The notes beneath the pieces are model-generated. The model searched no databases. It was not told where the DNA came from and worked only from the letters and a program-made list of their open reading frames with translations. Below, piece after piece: positions 43,680-55,026 of a stretch of 64,000 bases of DNA; position 1 is the stretch's first letter, and each line of letters starts with the position of its first letter. The position numbers were made by a program, and so were the translations under genes. The stretch comes from Flaccisagitta enflata (taxonomy: Eukaryota > Chaetognatha > Sagittoidea > Aphragmophora), in the NCBI GenBank assembly GCA_965153355.1, contig OZ231127.1, forward strand, positions 75,950,001-76,014,000. Reading direction: 5' to 3'.

Positions 43680-44852
43680 ATGCCTGACCCAGAAGATCCT
43701 GCGGAACCCCCAGCACCAGCAGTTGCCATGGCCAATCTTAATATCAACCGTCCGGCCACATCCATCCCTTGCAACAGCTTCAACTCCGATGTGGATCACC
43801 TCCCCGACTTCATCCCCATCTTCGAAAATGCATGCATTGTTGCTACAAATCCATCCGACGGCGAGAAAGAATCAACCTTTCTCCAATGGTTTCCCCTCAA
43901 GCTTGACAAACGCGCTCGAAATCTCTTCAACAGCATCGACCAAGCTAACAAATCTTGGGCCGCTATCTGGGCTGAGTTAAAGAAACTCCTCATCGACCCC
44001 CAAGAAAGGTACAACTGGAGAGCCAAAAGGTCAACCATCAAGTGGGATGGAAAGGAAACCTTCCACGCCCTAGAAACACGTGTCAAGCGAGCTGTTAATC
44101 TTTACGAGGATCCAGCTGTCGTCAAAAACGAGTACTTCTTCCGCTTTCGCGCCGCCCTCCCAAAGGAATACCACAAGGCGATAGATCTGGGTTGCGAAGA
44201 AAATGCTCGAACCATCGAGAACGCCAAAAAGTGTGCGCTTCGACTTCAACTCGCCTTGGCCGACGATGATGACGATGCATCCTCCATGAATGTGGCTTTT
44301 TCGGGTGCCGCGATGGCTGATAACGCCAGCAACGATCGTCTTAAAGCACTCGAAATGGGTTTCCAAGAGCTGAGCCTGCAGATGGAAAACCTGTCTGAGT
44401 CCATCCAGACATTCCAAAGAGACAACCGTTTTGCCAGTCGCGGGCTAGACCGTCGTGACGACTCCCGGTCTAGCCATCGCGAGGACTACAGCCGAGAGCA
44501 AGATAGTCCCCGCTACGACAGTCAGGACCGCAGCCGCCGCGACGACTACTACCACAGCCGCGACGACCACGACCGCCGTCGCAATGAATCCCGTGATTAT
44601 GACCGCTCTCGAGACCGCAGCTGTTACGATCAAAGCAGCAACAGATACGACAGTCGTGATTGCCGGGACAGTTGCGATCGTCATAACAACCGCGACCACC
44701 GCGACAGCTACCGCCACGAAAGACGTGACCGCCGTGACGTCGAAGATGAACACGATCGTCCTGATGAGCATGGGGTTTACCGACGCAATGATCGCGACTA
44801 CCGCACGCGCGAAAGATCTCCCGATCGAAGTTCCGATGATGATTATGACTAA
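43680..44852 (+). CDS. gag: Gag-like protein of LTR element
   Basis: Structural protein expected to form the particle that packages element RNA. 390 residues from ATG at 43680 to TAA. The N-terminus is Pro/Asp-rich (1-30). Residues about 40-195 resemble a retrotransposon Gag capsid core: FLQWFPLKLDKRARNLF, then a Trp-rich helix (SWAAIWAELKKLL), ERYNWRAKRS, and RVKRAVNLYEDP followed by FRFRAALPKEYHKAI. Residues 218-250 are predicted by eye to be coiled coil (LKALEMGFQELSLQMENLSE). The tail (254-390) is dominated by Arg-Asp and Ser-Arg pairs. No CCHC zinc knuckle is present; Cys and His in the tail do not have the C-x2-C-x4-H-x4-C spacing. There is no pol downstream and no frameshift into one. 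Confidence 0.85.
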   Translation: MPDPEDPAEPPAPAVAMANLNINRPATSIPCNSFNSDVDHLPDFIPIFENACIVATNPSDGEKESTFLQWFPLKLDKRARNLFNSIDQANKSWAAIWAELKKLLIDPQERYNWRAKRSTIKWDGKETFHALETRVKRAVNLYEDPAVVKNEYFFRFRAALPKEYHKAIDLGCEENARTIENAKKCALRLQLALADDDDDASSMNVAFSGAAMADNASNDRLKALEMGFQELSLQMENLSESIQTFQRDNRFASRGLDRRDDSRSSHREDYSREQDSPRYDSQDRSRRDDYYHSRDDHDRRRNESRDYDRSRDRSCYDQSSNRYDSRDCRDSCDRHNNRDHRDSYRHERRDRRDVEDEHDRPDEHGVYRRNDRDYRTRERSPDRSSDDDYD

Positions 44853-46448
44853 CCTGTTCATAATCTTGATCTGGTAATAAGCTTCCGTTGAATAAATCAT
44901 TCAGCGCAAGCAATCTGTCGCCCTTACGCCTCGGTGTTCCCTTGGAACAACCCAGGTTAATTTCCGCCTTCACTGGGGAAGTTCATCCTGATTACGTCCT
45001 TACTGGGGAAGTCCATTTTTGAACTCTTTCACTGGAGAAATCGACTTCTGACTTGAAGAATTCCATTTCGATGTACTCATCGCTGGGGAAGTTGATGACT
45101 TCCGGTTTGGTGTGATAATGTCAGTAAGATATCAACAATTGGGTTGTATAAAGTCAACATTAAATGTTGTCACCTCTCAATTATCATTTGTTTGTTATGT
45201 ACTTTGGTTGCCTTCCAACTTGTCTGAAACGATCATGAAAAAAAAAATAGCAAAATGGAACAAAAAGAAAAAATAAAAAAAAGAAAAAGGAAAAAATTGT
45301 ATGAAAAAAAAAAAAGCAAAATGAAACAAAAGAAAAAGAGAAAAAAAATACAATGGGAAGAAAAAATAAATACCCTTCTCATGACAGAAACTCAGATTGT
45401 AGGTCTTTTTTTCTCTTGAATCGTTACCCACCCCACCCTTGTGCGCGTACCACCCCCCCCCTCCCCTATCCTGATATGAATTTAGATTGCTATCTTTATA
45501 AGTATGATACATTCTTTTTTTCTCTTTTTGCAATGGTTTTTTTTTCTTGAATTTGTAGTTTGGTTTTTTTCATGAATACTTGCACTTCGCACTATCCCGC
45601 ACTACCCCCACCCCAATCCTAATTCATTTTCCAGTTTATCAGCAGACGATGAGCATTGATTCCTCGCACTTATGTTTGACGCCAACGTTGCAAGAAAGAA
45701 TAGGACTCAAAACATCACCCTCAACCTACATTGGCTAAGTTTCATCTCGGCAGGTCAGATTGTTCAATTATTGAAATTTCCTGCGTGAATGTGGTGACTG
45801 TTGCTGGATGAAGGGAAATTTTGGTTAAGATTGTTTGCATGTTTCATTTCTGTACCTTGCTGCGTACGGGCAAGTAGTAGTTAAGTGATAAAATCAATCT
45901 TTATTTTCTTTTTTTCCGCCAATAATGTAACGATGCCAATTTGCCCAGGTCGAATTGTGATGATGGCATCACATTCTCAATTACTTGCGTTTGTTATGCA
46001 AGCCAGGAAGCAAAAATCTTTTTTCATATTTTTCCTTTGGGGACTTATTATGTAGCTAGATTCCTTCTTAGCACTTCTTGACTTTATTCTCAATTTTTTT
46101 TTTCCGATGGACACTCTAACTACCGCCACATCCTCATGTGGTTGGTTTTAGTTTGTCTGGCACTGTTGACACATGCTCCTGAAGCGCGAAACTCGGGATT
46201 ATCGATTGTTGTATATGATTCTTGTGCTCTGATTAGAATGATCTCCCCCCCCCCCCCTGCACACTGCTCTGCGGTTTGTATTTCTCTTAGGTGGCATTTC
46301 ATAATATGTTACATTATGTTTTGAATGATGCTTTTCATTCACCTTTTGTCCGCCGACGTGCCTTTCATGGTAACACATATCGTGTTACGAGTGCCCGTTT
46401 TGTTCGCCTTTTCCTGATCTTTGCTGGTATTGATTCACGGGAATACTA

Positions 46449-46499
<51 letters not shown>

Positions 46500-47547
46500 G
46501 TACTGTTATGACTGTCGTATTCGACGTTCTGCTCATTTGAATTAAAATGGGGTTTATTTTAGTTGTATAGTCATTAGTTAGTGACAATTTTGGGACTTAT
46601 ATCCCTATCATGCCATCGTTCTTACACTAGCCTCTCCTTTTCTAGGCTGTCCTGCTACGCGCATGCAACCATCAAAATAACGCTGTCAAGCTTTTCTTTG
46701 AATTTGGTCAACAACTTCAAAGTCTGCAAGATGGGGACTGAAGATCTCTGATTATCTGGAACTCCGCTTTGGGGACCTCATGTCATGTGATATGAGCCTC
46801 CCTTTTCAAAGCAAAGCTACCCAATACCTAAATGCCACATCAAAAGCATCTTTGGCAAATCTTCCACCTCATTGCCTGGATACTCAAAGCGCTGGTCTAT
46901 ACAGCGATACCCGCTTCAACGCTGTTTACCTCGCTAATTTACTCCCATTAGTGAAGCTAAATCACTCATATCGTCCGTGGGCTGGCTTCAGCGCCCCACT
47001 ACTGGTGCGCTGTCTATGGAGTTCTTGATTGTCGTTGGAAATCGCACGCCGTGGCGCGTCAAGTATTTCGAATCTCCAACATGTGGCCTTCTAATCTCAG
47101 TTCATCCCAGCGACGGTGATCATGAACTCTTTGAGTTCTCGCCATGAGTGCGTCCCCTTGACAATTTGTCTTGGGCAACGTTTTCTCATATCACTGTGGA
47201 AGGGATTGCCGCAAGAATCAATGTGAAGTTTGCGCAAAATGAACGGGAAAGATCACAGTGACAATTGCAGTGACATATTGAATACGTGTTTGTTCAGCCA
47301 TTTTGATCTTAAAACTTTAGTTTTTCGTTTTCAATTAGTTTTCTTTAGTCCTGTCAAAATATTCTTTACGTGGCGCATATTCGGATCAATCTAAGCATTT
47401 TCAGGCCTCATACTTCCTCTCAGTACCTCTCTTATTATTGCCTATTTTCACATTTAAGTTCCTTTTTTTTTCGCCATATCGCTATTCCCTATTCAGTTAT
47501 TGGTTTTGTTTCGTCGTTATTTGTCTTCCGGGACGTAAGAAGCCGAC
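44853..47547 (+). other. LTR element 3' non-coding region
   Basis: 2.7 kb without a supported frame, sitting where pol would normally lie. It has degenerate CTGGGGAAGT repeats (44970-45090), A- and T-rich tracts (45236-45350, 45510-45570) and a CT array (46449-46498). It looks like unrelated filler and not decayed pol. Confidence 0.75.
44970..45090 (+). repeat. CACTGGGGAAGT motif repeats
   Basis: CTGGGGAAGTTCATCCTGA, CTGGGGAAGTCCATTTTTGA, CTGGAGAAATCGACTTCTGA and CTGGGGAAGTTGATGACTTC recur every 35-60 bases just after gag. Confidence 0.7.
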
Positions 47548-47558
47548 GAGGGGAAGTA
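47548..47558 (+). promoter_or_regulatory. Polypurine tract
   Basis: GAGGGGAAG lies two bases before the 3' LTR, the expected place for plus-strand priming. Confidence 0.75.
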
Positions 47559-48005
47559 TGTAAGAGGCAGGAAATGGATATAGCTCATGGCGGGACTGAG
47601 TAGGAGCCATGAGCCTTCGAAGATAGCTATTATCGTGAAGTAGCCGTAGCTTCCATCATTTGTAATCGGTAATGATAATAGCCCTTTCATGCTCTCCTTA
47701 ACCAATGCATTACTGTTATATAACCTACCCTTTCCTTACCGTTATTAGTTGAGAGCATTATCAGGGGCTCCAGTATGGTGGTAATTAGCCGCTCGCATAG
47801 TTAACAAGATTACATCGTTATCGACCCATCGCATCTGTTCTACCTTCAGATAGTCTCTCATCTAGGAGCTCATTCCCTTCGTTAGTTAAACTCTCTCTCT
47901 GGCGAGCATACCCAGAGGCCCAATAGGATATCCTTCTCCGGGTCCGCATAGGAGCTAGATCGCCTCTGGAAGGTAAGCGTCTTCGACAGGATCTTAGCGC
48001 TTACA
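47559..48005 (+). repeat. 3' LTR
   Basis: 447 bp, same ends as the 5' LTR and no difference seen. Confidence 0.95.
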
Positions 48006-48045
48006 TGTGTGTGCGTGTGTGCATGTGCGTGTGTGTTTGCGTGGA

Positions 48046-48424
48046 CGGGGGTGTATGCCCTGCTCACACGCACACGAGGATGCTGCGATTCCTCGTGTCT
48101 TGACGTTTCCTTCTTTAATCATTGCAGAAAACTTCTGATCCTTGAAACGATGCTTTACAGTATCTAAACTGCATCATCATGAATTATCACAGAAATAGAA
48201 AATAAATTTTTTTTGAGGAAACTAAAAGCATTAGTTTTCTTTTAGTGTTTTGTGCTTATTAACCTTAAAGATATCTTTTACAAAAAATAAAAGTGATTGT
48301 TTTGAATCAATCAGGTAACTCTTAATGCCCTGACACATGTTTGTTTTTATGGAGAATATGACTTTTTCTGAAATGATCAATAATTATTACAGATGCTCTG
48401 TGTGCACGAATTACTGCTTGACAA
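48046..48424. other. Unique spacer
   Basis: AT-rich sequence with no gene; a small CACACGCACACGAGG/CCTCGTG inverted motif lies near 48063-48100. Confidence 0.5.
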
Positions 48425-48725
48425 ATGAATGAATGAATGAATGAATGGATGAATGAAGGGTTGACTGAATGGTTGATTGACTGAATAATTGACTGAATGG
48501 TTTAAGGAATAACTTACTGAATGAATAAATGAAGCCTGATGATGCCATCATACACAAACACGCTTTTAGCTTGACTCTTTATGTTATCATATCATCGAAT
48601 GAATGAATGAATGAATGAATGAATGAATGAATGAATGAATGAAAGACTGAATGAATGAATGAATGAATGAATGAATGAATGAATGAATAAATGAATGAAT
48701 GGATAAATGAATGAATGAATGAATA
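48425..48725. repeat. (GAAT)n arrays
   Basis: Tetranucleotide arrays with an AT-rich gap at 48530-48595 and variants GGAT, GATT and GACT. Confidence 0.94.
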
Positions 48726-48854
48726 CATTTCTAAGTTAGATTAAGAAAAAAGATATGAGAACACTATCCGACATGGTCTTCTTCAGTTCGGACATGTCAT
48801 CGTGAAAGATATGATGACAAAATGGATTCGGGGATTTATCAATAAATCAGAAAT

Positions 48855-48985
48855 ATGAAAACAAGGCCAAGTAGGCCAATAGGTGCGACGTGTGGATCGT
48901 CGAACGAATGCGTTACCGACCAACAGACCGACCAACCAACGGACACAGCCAGTTATAGAGGTGCTTTGTCGCACCTAAAAATAGC
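48855..48985 (-). repeat. P-family repeat, GGTGCGAC subfamily
   Basis: AACAAGGCCAAGTAGGCCAA, TAGGTGCGACGTGTGGATCG, TCGAACGAATGCGTTACCGA, GACC units, CAGCCAGTTATAGAGGTGCT and TTGTCGCACCTAAAAA. It pairs with 32962-33120. Confidence 0.85.
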
Positions 48986-49960
48986 TAGATAAATGAAACA
49001 ATAGGAAACATTATAAGAACAAATGAATTATATAAAGATACCATATCATCCTTACACTGAATCAAAATGCAATTACTAAAAGATCAATTTCTTAAAAATT
49101 TCTTAAAATTTCTTAAAAATTCTCCAAATATTCCAAAATCAGAATCTTTTATCAATTTTTATAAATAATGAATTCAAAAATTGATATTTTGCATTATTTC
49201 TTTTTGCAAAGTGATCAATATGCATTACCCAATAACAGTAAAAACGCAATTACCATAAACAAACGTTTCATTTTTTGACCTTTGTGAATGGAATCTGCAT
49301 GGCGGATCGTGCTCTGTGTCCTAACGATGATGGTAAAGGTACGTTTCATGGTCTCGCAGGCGGAGTATAAGCAAAATTGGTCATTTTTAGAATTAGATAA
49401 ATCTAGCAAAACTATACATAATTATGGAGCTTGTATATTCTTGTAAATGAATTCACCTTTGGATTTTGTTAGCAGGGTCCAATTTTCATGTAAATTAGGT
49501 TATTATGACAAAATATCAAATTGGCCTTTATTTCAAAATTAAACCATTTAGAGAGGTAAGATTGACCAATCAAGGTCTGTATTTGTACAAATAGGCAGGG
49601 GCAAATGTGCGTACACTACATTGATCATTTGGCAGGAGTAGTTTTCAATGAAATTGAATGCTGCCTCCCAAAAACTCAAAAATATCTATGTTTTGCAGAC
49701 AGACTAACCAGCAAAAAACATAGCAACTTAATAAACTGCATATGTGAATTTGAAATTTTGAATTGAAGTAACATCAAATTCAAAACTCTTATTTGAATCA
49801 AACACTTTTAAGATATATATATAATTATAGATATACATACATAAATACATCTTTGAGGGTTCTGAACATATCCACATTACTGTGAGAAGCACCAGTCGTT
49901 ACCATGAAAACAATATGGTTTCATTTCTAAATGTTTAAGCGTTGTTGCATTTCTTTTCTA
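48986..49960. other. AT-rich intergenic sequence
   Basis: No gene, palindrome or tandem array is recognised. Confidence 0.5.
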
Positions 49961-50155
49961 GTCGCGGTCTCAAAACTCTGTAGGAAAATGTATGTCTGTC
50001 CGTCAGTCTGTTGGTCAGTTGGTCCGTTGGTCTGTTGGTAAGTTGGTTCATGGGTCTGTTGTTCAGTTGGTTGGTCTGTGAACAGACTTTCGAATACTCT
50101 CCTGAAGTGTGAAAACGCGCCTTTAAGACGCTACAATTTTTTTTGTGTGTATTTA

Positions 50156-50212
<57 letters not shown>
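49961..50212 (+). repeat. P-family fragment with (GT)n
   Basis: TTCTAGTCGCGGTCTCAAAA, GTCC/GGTC/TGTTG units, GTGTGAAAACGCGCCTTTAA and a GT array (50157-50212). The same GAAAACGCGCG-to-GT arrangement occurs inverted at 42300-42421. Confidence 0.7.
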
Positions 50213-50213
<1 letters not shown>

Positions 50214-50239
50214 TAGAATCTAAAAGACAAGGAAAGTAG

Positions 50240-50335
50240 TTGTGCTGTGTGGATCATCAAACAAATGCGTTACCCGACCAAATGGCCGACAAACACAGCC
50301 AAAGTATTTTGATGCATCTACAAATTACGCGCTTG
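50240..50335 (-). repeat. P-family fragment, GGTGCGAC subfamily
   Basis: TGTGTGGATCATCAAACAAA, TGCGTTACCCGACC and ACACAGCCA match the subfamily at 48.9 kb but are decayed. 50336-50750 is unique. Confidence 0.6.
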
Positions 50336-50750
50336 GGTTCAGGCAGTCAATTGTGAACTTTCAAAGTGACTTTGCAATTTAACAAGAATATATTCAAGGG
50401 CATGACTGCTAGCTTAGAAATTTTGTCGTTGTTTTAGCTTCGCTATGGGATTTGCGATGTTTTGTCGTTCCGTCATGATTGTGTTTAAAAATTTGAAAAC
50501 TCAAATGTAGGATGCTGCAGATTAACCCGGGTTCGTATTCAATGAAGTGTGTCAGTGTGTGTGTTGGGGGGGGGTGAGGTCACGTGTTTTGCTCAGGTGA
50601 ATGCGATTGTATCTGAGGTAAACCTACATGGCTCTCTAAAACACCATTTCAAGGCATTCAAAATTACAAATTGATATTTAATTTCCAAGTTGAGAGACAA
50701 ATTTTTGACATGACTGCTTCGCGGGCCCACACAATCTGAATACAACCATT

Positions 50751-51008
50751 TTTAGTTTCAGGCACGCAAGTCTATAGGTGGCCTTGTCCGTCCATCTATT
50801 GATCTGTCCCTCGGTCCATCACGCTTAAGTTGAAAATGCGAAAAACGTGTATTTATGATACTGCAGAACTGATACTGATACAACGTAATTGTATGTGTTT
50901 GTGGGTGTGTGACTTTGTGGCAGAGGTGGTTGGGCATGAGACTGGGGACTGGACGCCCCTACCCACCCGTCCGCAACAATATTGGGACCCACGTCACTTG
51001 TTTATCAA
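50751..51008 (+). repeat. P-family repeat
   Basis: TTTTTAGTTTCAGGCACGCA, AGTCTATAGGTGGCCTTGTC, CCATCACGCTTAAGTTGAAA, TACCCACCCGTCCGCAACAA, CCACGTCACTTGTTTATC. Confidence 0.82.
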
Positions 51009-51049
51009 ATGCCACAAAAAATTGAAGAGAAATAAAAAAGTCTAATATG

Positions 51050-52620
51050 ATTTGTTACTGTAATTTTTCAGCATTTTATGGCCATTTACAGCAATTTTTG
51101 ACCCTTTTACAGCGTTTTTACATCATAAAATCCTACCAAATGTTTTGGGATTGTTATATTTATGTATTCTAGGCCATAATGCTCCATTTTACCAAGTCTT
51201 CACATCTTTGCAGCAGCAGCAGAGAGAAATACCCATAATTCTGTTATGTATGCTACTTTTAAGGCATTTTTCAGCATAAAATGATAACAAATTTCAACAA
51301 TCAAGGTAGAAAAATTTGTAGGCGGGTGTCTTTGGCCCTTTTACTCCTTTTTTCACCCTTTGTCAGTCAATGCTGCAGAGTAAAAAAAGATAAATACCTT
51401 AAAAACAGTTCAAAAATGCTATTTTTACAGCATTTTCACCGCATTTTACAGCATAAAATGATGATGAATTTCAACAATAAAGGTAGAAAATTTTGTAGGC
51501 GAGTGTCTTTGGCCTTTTTACTCCCTTTTTGACCCTTTATGAGTTAATGTTGTAGAGGAAAAAAGAGTAATACCTTACAAACAGTTAAAAAAATGCTATT
51601 TTACAGCATTTCTACAGCATTTTACCGCATAGAATGATAATAAATTTCAACAATCAAGGTAGAAAATTTTGTAGGCGAGTGTCTTTGGCCCTTTTACCCC
51701 CTTTTTGACGTTTATAAGTTAATGCTGCAGAGGAAAACAGAGAAATACCTTAAAAACAGTTCAAAAATGCTATTTTTACAGCATTTCCATGGCATAAATA
51801 GCACAAAATGAAAATAAATTTCAACAATCAAGGTAGAAAATTTTGTAGGCGAGTGTCTTTGGCCCTTTTACTCCCTTTTTGACCCTTTGAGTCAATGTTG
51901 TAGAGGAAAACAGAGAAATACCTTACAAACAGTTAAAAAATACAGCATTTCCCGAGCATTTTATGGCCCTTTTACTCCCTTTTTGACCCTTTGAGTCAAT
52001 GTTGTAGAGGAAAACAGAGAAATACCTTACAAACAGTTAAAAAATACAGCATTTCCCGAGCATTTTATGGCATAATATGATAGAAAATTTCAACAATCAA
52101 GGTAGAAAATTTTGTAGGCGAGTGTCTTTGGCCCTTTTACCCCCTTTTTGACTGTCTATATGTTAGTGCTGCAGAGGAAAACAGAGAAATACCTTAAAAC
52201 AGTTCAAAAATGCTATTTTTACAGCATTTCCACGGCATTTCATAGCATAAAATGATGATACATTTCAACAATCAAGGTAGAAAATTATGTAGGCAGGTGT
52301 CTCTGGCCCTTTTACTCCCTTTTTGACCCTTTATGAGTCAATGCTGCAGAGGAAAAAACAGAAACACCTCACAAACAGTTCAAAAATGCTATTTTTACAG
52401 CTTTTCCACAGCATTTTACAGCATAAAATGATATCAAATTTCAACAATCAAGGTAGAAAATTTTGTAGGTGAGTGTCTTTGGCCCTTTTGCTCCCTTTTT
52501 GACCCTTTATAAGTTAATGCTGCAGAGGAAAAAAGAGGAATACCTTGAAAACAGTTCAAAAATGCTATTTTTACAGCATTTCCACAGCATTTTACAGCAC
52601 TTGATAAAAATTTTTTGAGT
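51050..52620. repeat. ~176-bp satellite, about eight units
   Basis: Units share TTTCAACAATCAAGGTAGAA, TTTGTAGGCGAGTGTCTTTG, GCCCTTTTACTCCCTTTTTG and TACAGCATTTCCACAGCATT. The GGTAGAAAA motif recurs about every 175 bp. One partial unit of 104 bp is exactly duplicated (51861-51964 and 51965-52068). Confidence 0.92.
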
Positions 52621-52755
52621 CGAGGGTTTATATTTTGCTATGAAATGATAAATTAAGCATTCCCAAAGACAAATCCATCGGCTTTTTAGACTAAATATTT
52701 CATTTGGGCCGTCCAAAGCCTCTGAAGTTGCGTGACTCCAAGAAAACCCGACGGA

Positions 52756-52979
52756 GCTATGAGAAATGTGTTCACACTTTAGGGCATGTAATCACAAAAA
52801 TGCTCATATCTCTGGAACGCTTTGAGCTATGGTCTTGAAATTTTAGATGTAAACGCAGAATTTCATGCTCTTTCAGACCATACCCCATGGCGGGTACCCT
52901 TGTATCATGTGATTGGTCAAATTACCGTGACACACAGCGTGACATGAGCGTGACAGGGTGTGAACACATTTCTCATAGC
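52756..52979. mobile_element. Short MITE, 22-bp inverted ends
   Basis: GCTATGAGAAATGTGTTCAC at the left returns inverted at the right with almost no difference. Length is 224 bp. TA lies within both ends (GC-TA-TGAG), so a TA duplication is possible. It is non-coding. Confidence 0.75.
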
Positions 52980-54783
52980 ACATTCAAAATTTTATATCTC
53001 CGGTCTGAGAAATAGGGAAGTCATGAAATTTGGCATGAACACCCTCAAATGACTCTATTAAACAGGCAAAAAAGAAAAAGTTTTGAAAACCAACGTAATG
53101 TGCCTTATTTATTTGGTTTAGTCAATTTTTTGAATAAAAAAGTCAAAATGAGTAATAAAGAATTACAACGAAAATTGCAAATTTACTGTATCAAAAAGTG
53201 ACCATTCAATGTGAGATTTTAGATGCTTTTAACCACAACCAGGATAGATGAAAATGACCCTTTCTTTTGTAATATTTTTTGTTTTCTGTTATCTTTTACC
53301 CCTATGAAAGTCAGCGTGACCTACGTGAGACATACATAAATCAGTAAAATTAGCCCTTTTTTGGGCCATAGAGCCTCATAATATGTCCCAACCAGAGACA
53401 CAAAGTTGTTTCTTAGGTACTACCTGATATCCCTGAACAGTTAATGGCGCTTTTCTCACAAAATTTTGTTGGTAAGGATACTCGATATACCATCTAATCT
53501 GGGTATCTCCCTGGCCCGGTGAATCCTGAATCATACCTAAAACAAACGTAAATCCGCACTTTTCCCTTCATTAAGTAGTGAAACTGATAGCGATCCGTCG
53601 ATGAGTGTGCGCCAATTTACCTTTTATATTAGCAGAATGGCTGTTAGACTCCGGGCTTGTATTTCGGCTCTTTCTATGTTATCCTTGTCAACGTGATATT
53701 CTTCTAATTCCTTTGTGGATCTAGGTTAGAAATTTACCCGGAACATTGACCCCTATGCTTAAATATGGGCAAAAAAAACATACATGGCATTTTTTGATGC
53801 TTTTGACTGTCTTGGTTTCAATTGAAATACTAAAAATCGGTAACCATTTTAAAGATACTCGAAAGTTCTTCAAATCTAGACCAAGTAGTAAGTTGTCACT
53901 CAATTTGTTAAGAAATGGCAGTAGTTTAAAGTAAGTATCACCGTAATCTGTCAATTGATACGATTCTGTACTGTTAGTTCTGTCATTAAAAGTTTGAAAA
54001 ATATATCTGCCAAAAGGAAATTGAGAGAAACTTAAAAGAAAATGGATATATAACTTATTTTCTACAAAATGGCGCCAACCAGACCTCTTTAAGTCAATCC
54101 ATTTAGAAATGGTAATCAAATAAAGACAGTTAGTCTATGAAATCAAGCAAGTAATAAACGTCATATCTATCAGATTTCGATTTGATACTTTTTTTTCAAA
54201 TTAATGTAACTTCTTGAGTTTTCCAGTCAGAATTTCGTTTAACTACTCAAATAAAAGATTTTGAAGCTCTTTATTAAAATGGTCATAGATGTTAGGTTTT
54301 GTACTTTCTCAAAGCTATACCAACTTCAATGGTAAAAATAAGTAATGTGCGAGTTTTTTTTTTTCTTTTTTTGCGCATGGTTAGTTATAGCCTCATGTTG
54401 CAATAATTGATATTTTCCCAGTCTCAAATTAAAGCGCGATTTGCCGCCGCAACCTAACAAAACGATGTTGGTTTGTCACCATGTTTTGCGTGGCATACAT
54501 CACGGTTTTGGTCATATCTTTCGAACGATTGGATGGATTTGCAAAATTTTTCTTGATTTCATTTATTGACATTGAAACTCGAATTCTGAGGAGGGCAAAA
54601 AAGAGATTTTTGTCACTAAAAAAGCTACGTTAACTTTAAGTAAATTTTTCTTGGTTCCTTACTAACCAAAGGATTTCTGTGAAATTGATAGCGCTTGATC
54701 CAGTTTCAAATACTCTTCCATATTTTGTTAAGATCTTTTTATGACGCTTTTGCGACTGTTGGCGAATTGCGACTATGGTATAC
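52980..54783. other. AT-rich intergenic sequence
   Basis: No gene is supported. A 132-codon minus frame (53721-54119) has AT-driven composition. Its TGGCGCCATTTT with AGAAAAT neighbourhood also occurs near 25058 inside the satellite-filled TIR element, so it may be a repeat. Confidence 0.45.
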
Positions 54784-55026
54784 AGTGAAATGGGGTGGTT
54801 AGGTGGTCGAGGGTGGTTGGTGGAGGTAAGTGCTGGTAGGTGGTGATTTCCAGCCCACCCTGATAGTGAAATGGGGTGGTTAGGTGGTCAAGGGTGGTCG
54901 GTGGAGGTAAGTCCTGGTAGGTGGTGATTTTCAGCCCACAGTGATAGTGAAATGGGGTGGTTAGGTGGTCGAGGGTGGTCGGTGGAGGTAAGTCCTGGTA
55001 GGTGGTGATTTTCAGCCCACAGTGTG
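54784..55026. repeat. 81-bp minisatellite, three units
   Basis: AGTGAAATGGGGTGGTTAGG, GAGGGTGGTCGGTGGAGGTA and GGTGGTGATT recur three times with few differences. Confidence 0.92.

Larger units (their letters stand above)
42422..48005 (+). mobile_element. Complete gag-only LTR retrotransposon
   Basis: 5584 bp with two 447-bp LTRs that appear identical, each starting TGTAAG and ending CTTACA. A primer-binding site lies two bases after the 5' LTR and a purine tract just before the 3' LTR. TGTG flanks both sides, although the target is GT repeat so the duplication length is ambiguous. One long frame is present, gag-like, 390 codons. No protease, reverse transcriptase, RNase H or integrase was found in any frame. 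It is a non-autonomous element comparable to TR-GAG types described in plants, and must borrow enzymes from another element. Identical LTRs suggest recent insertion. Confidence 0.93.

Noticed and set aside
44445-44973. Overlapping frames opposite and beside the Arg/Asp-rich gag tail
   Set aside because: They are shadows of the biased codons in the true frame.
44853-47558. Decayed pol downstream of gag
   Set aside because: No RT, RNase H, protease or integrase motif was visible in any frame, and the region is largely simple or AT-rich sequence. A profile search would be decisive.
53721-54119. 132-codon minus frame in AT-rich DNA
   Set aside because: No motif is recognised, and the TGGCGCCATTTT neighbourhood recurs at 25.06 kb in non-coding repeat.
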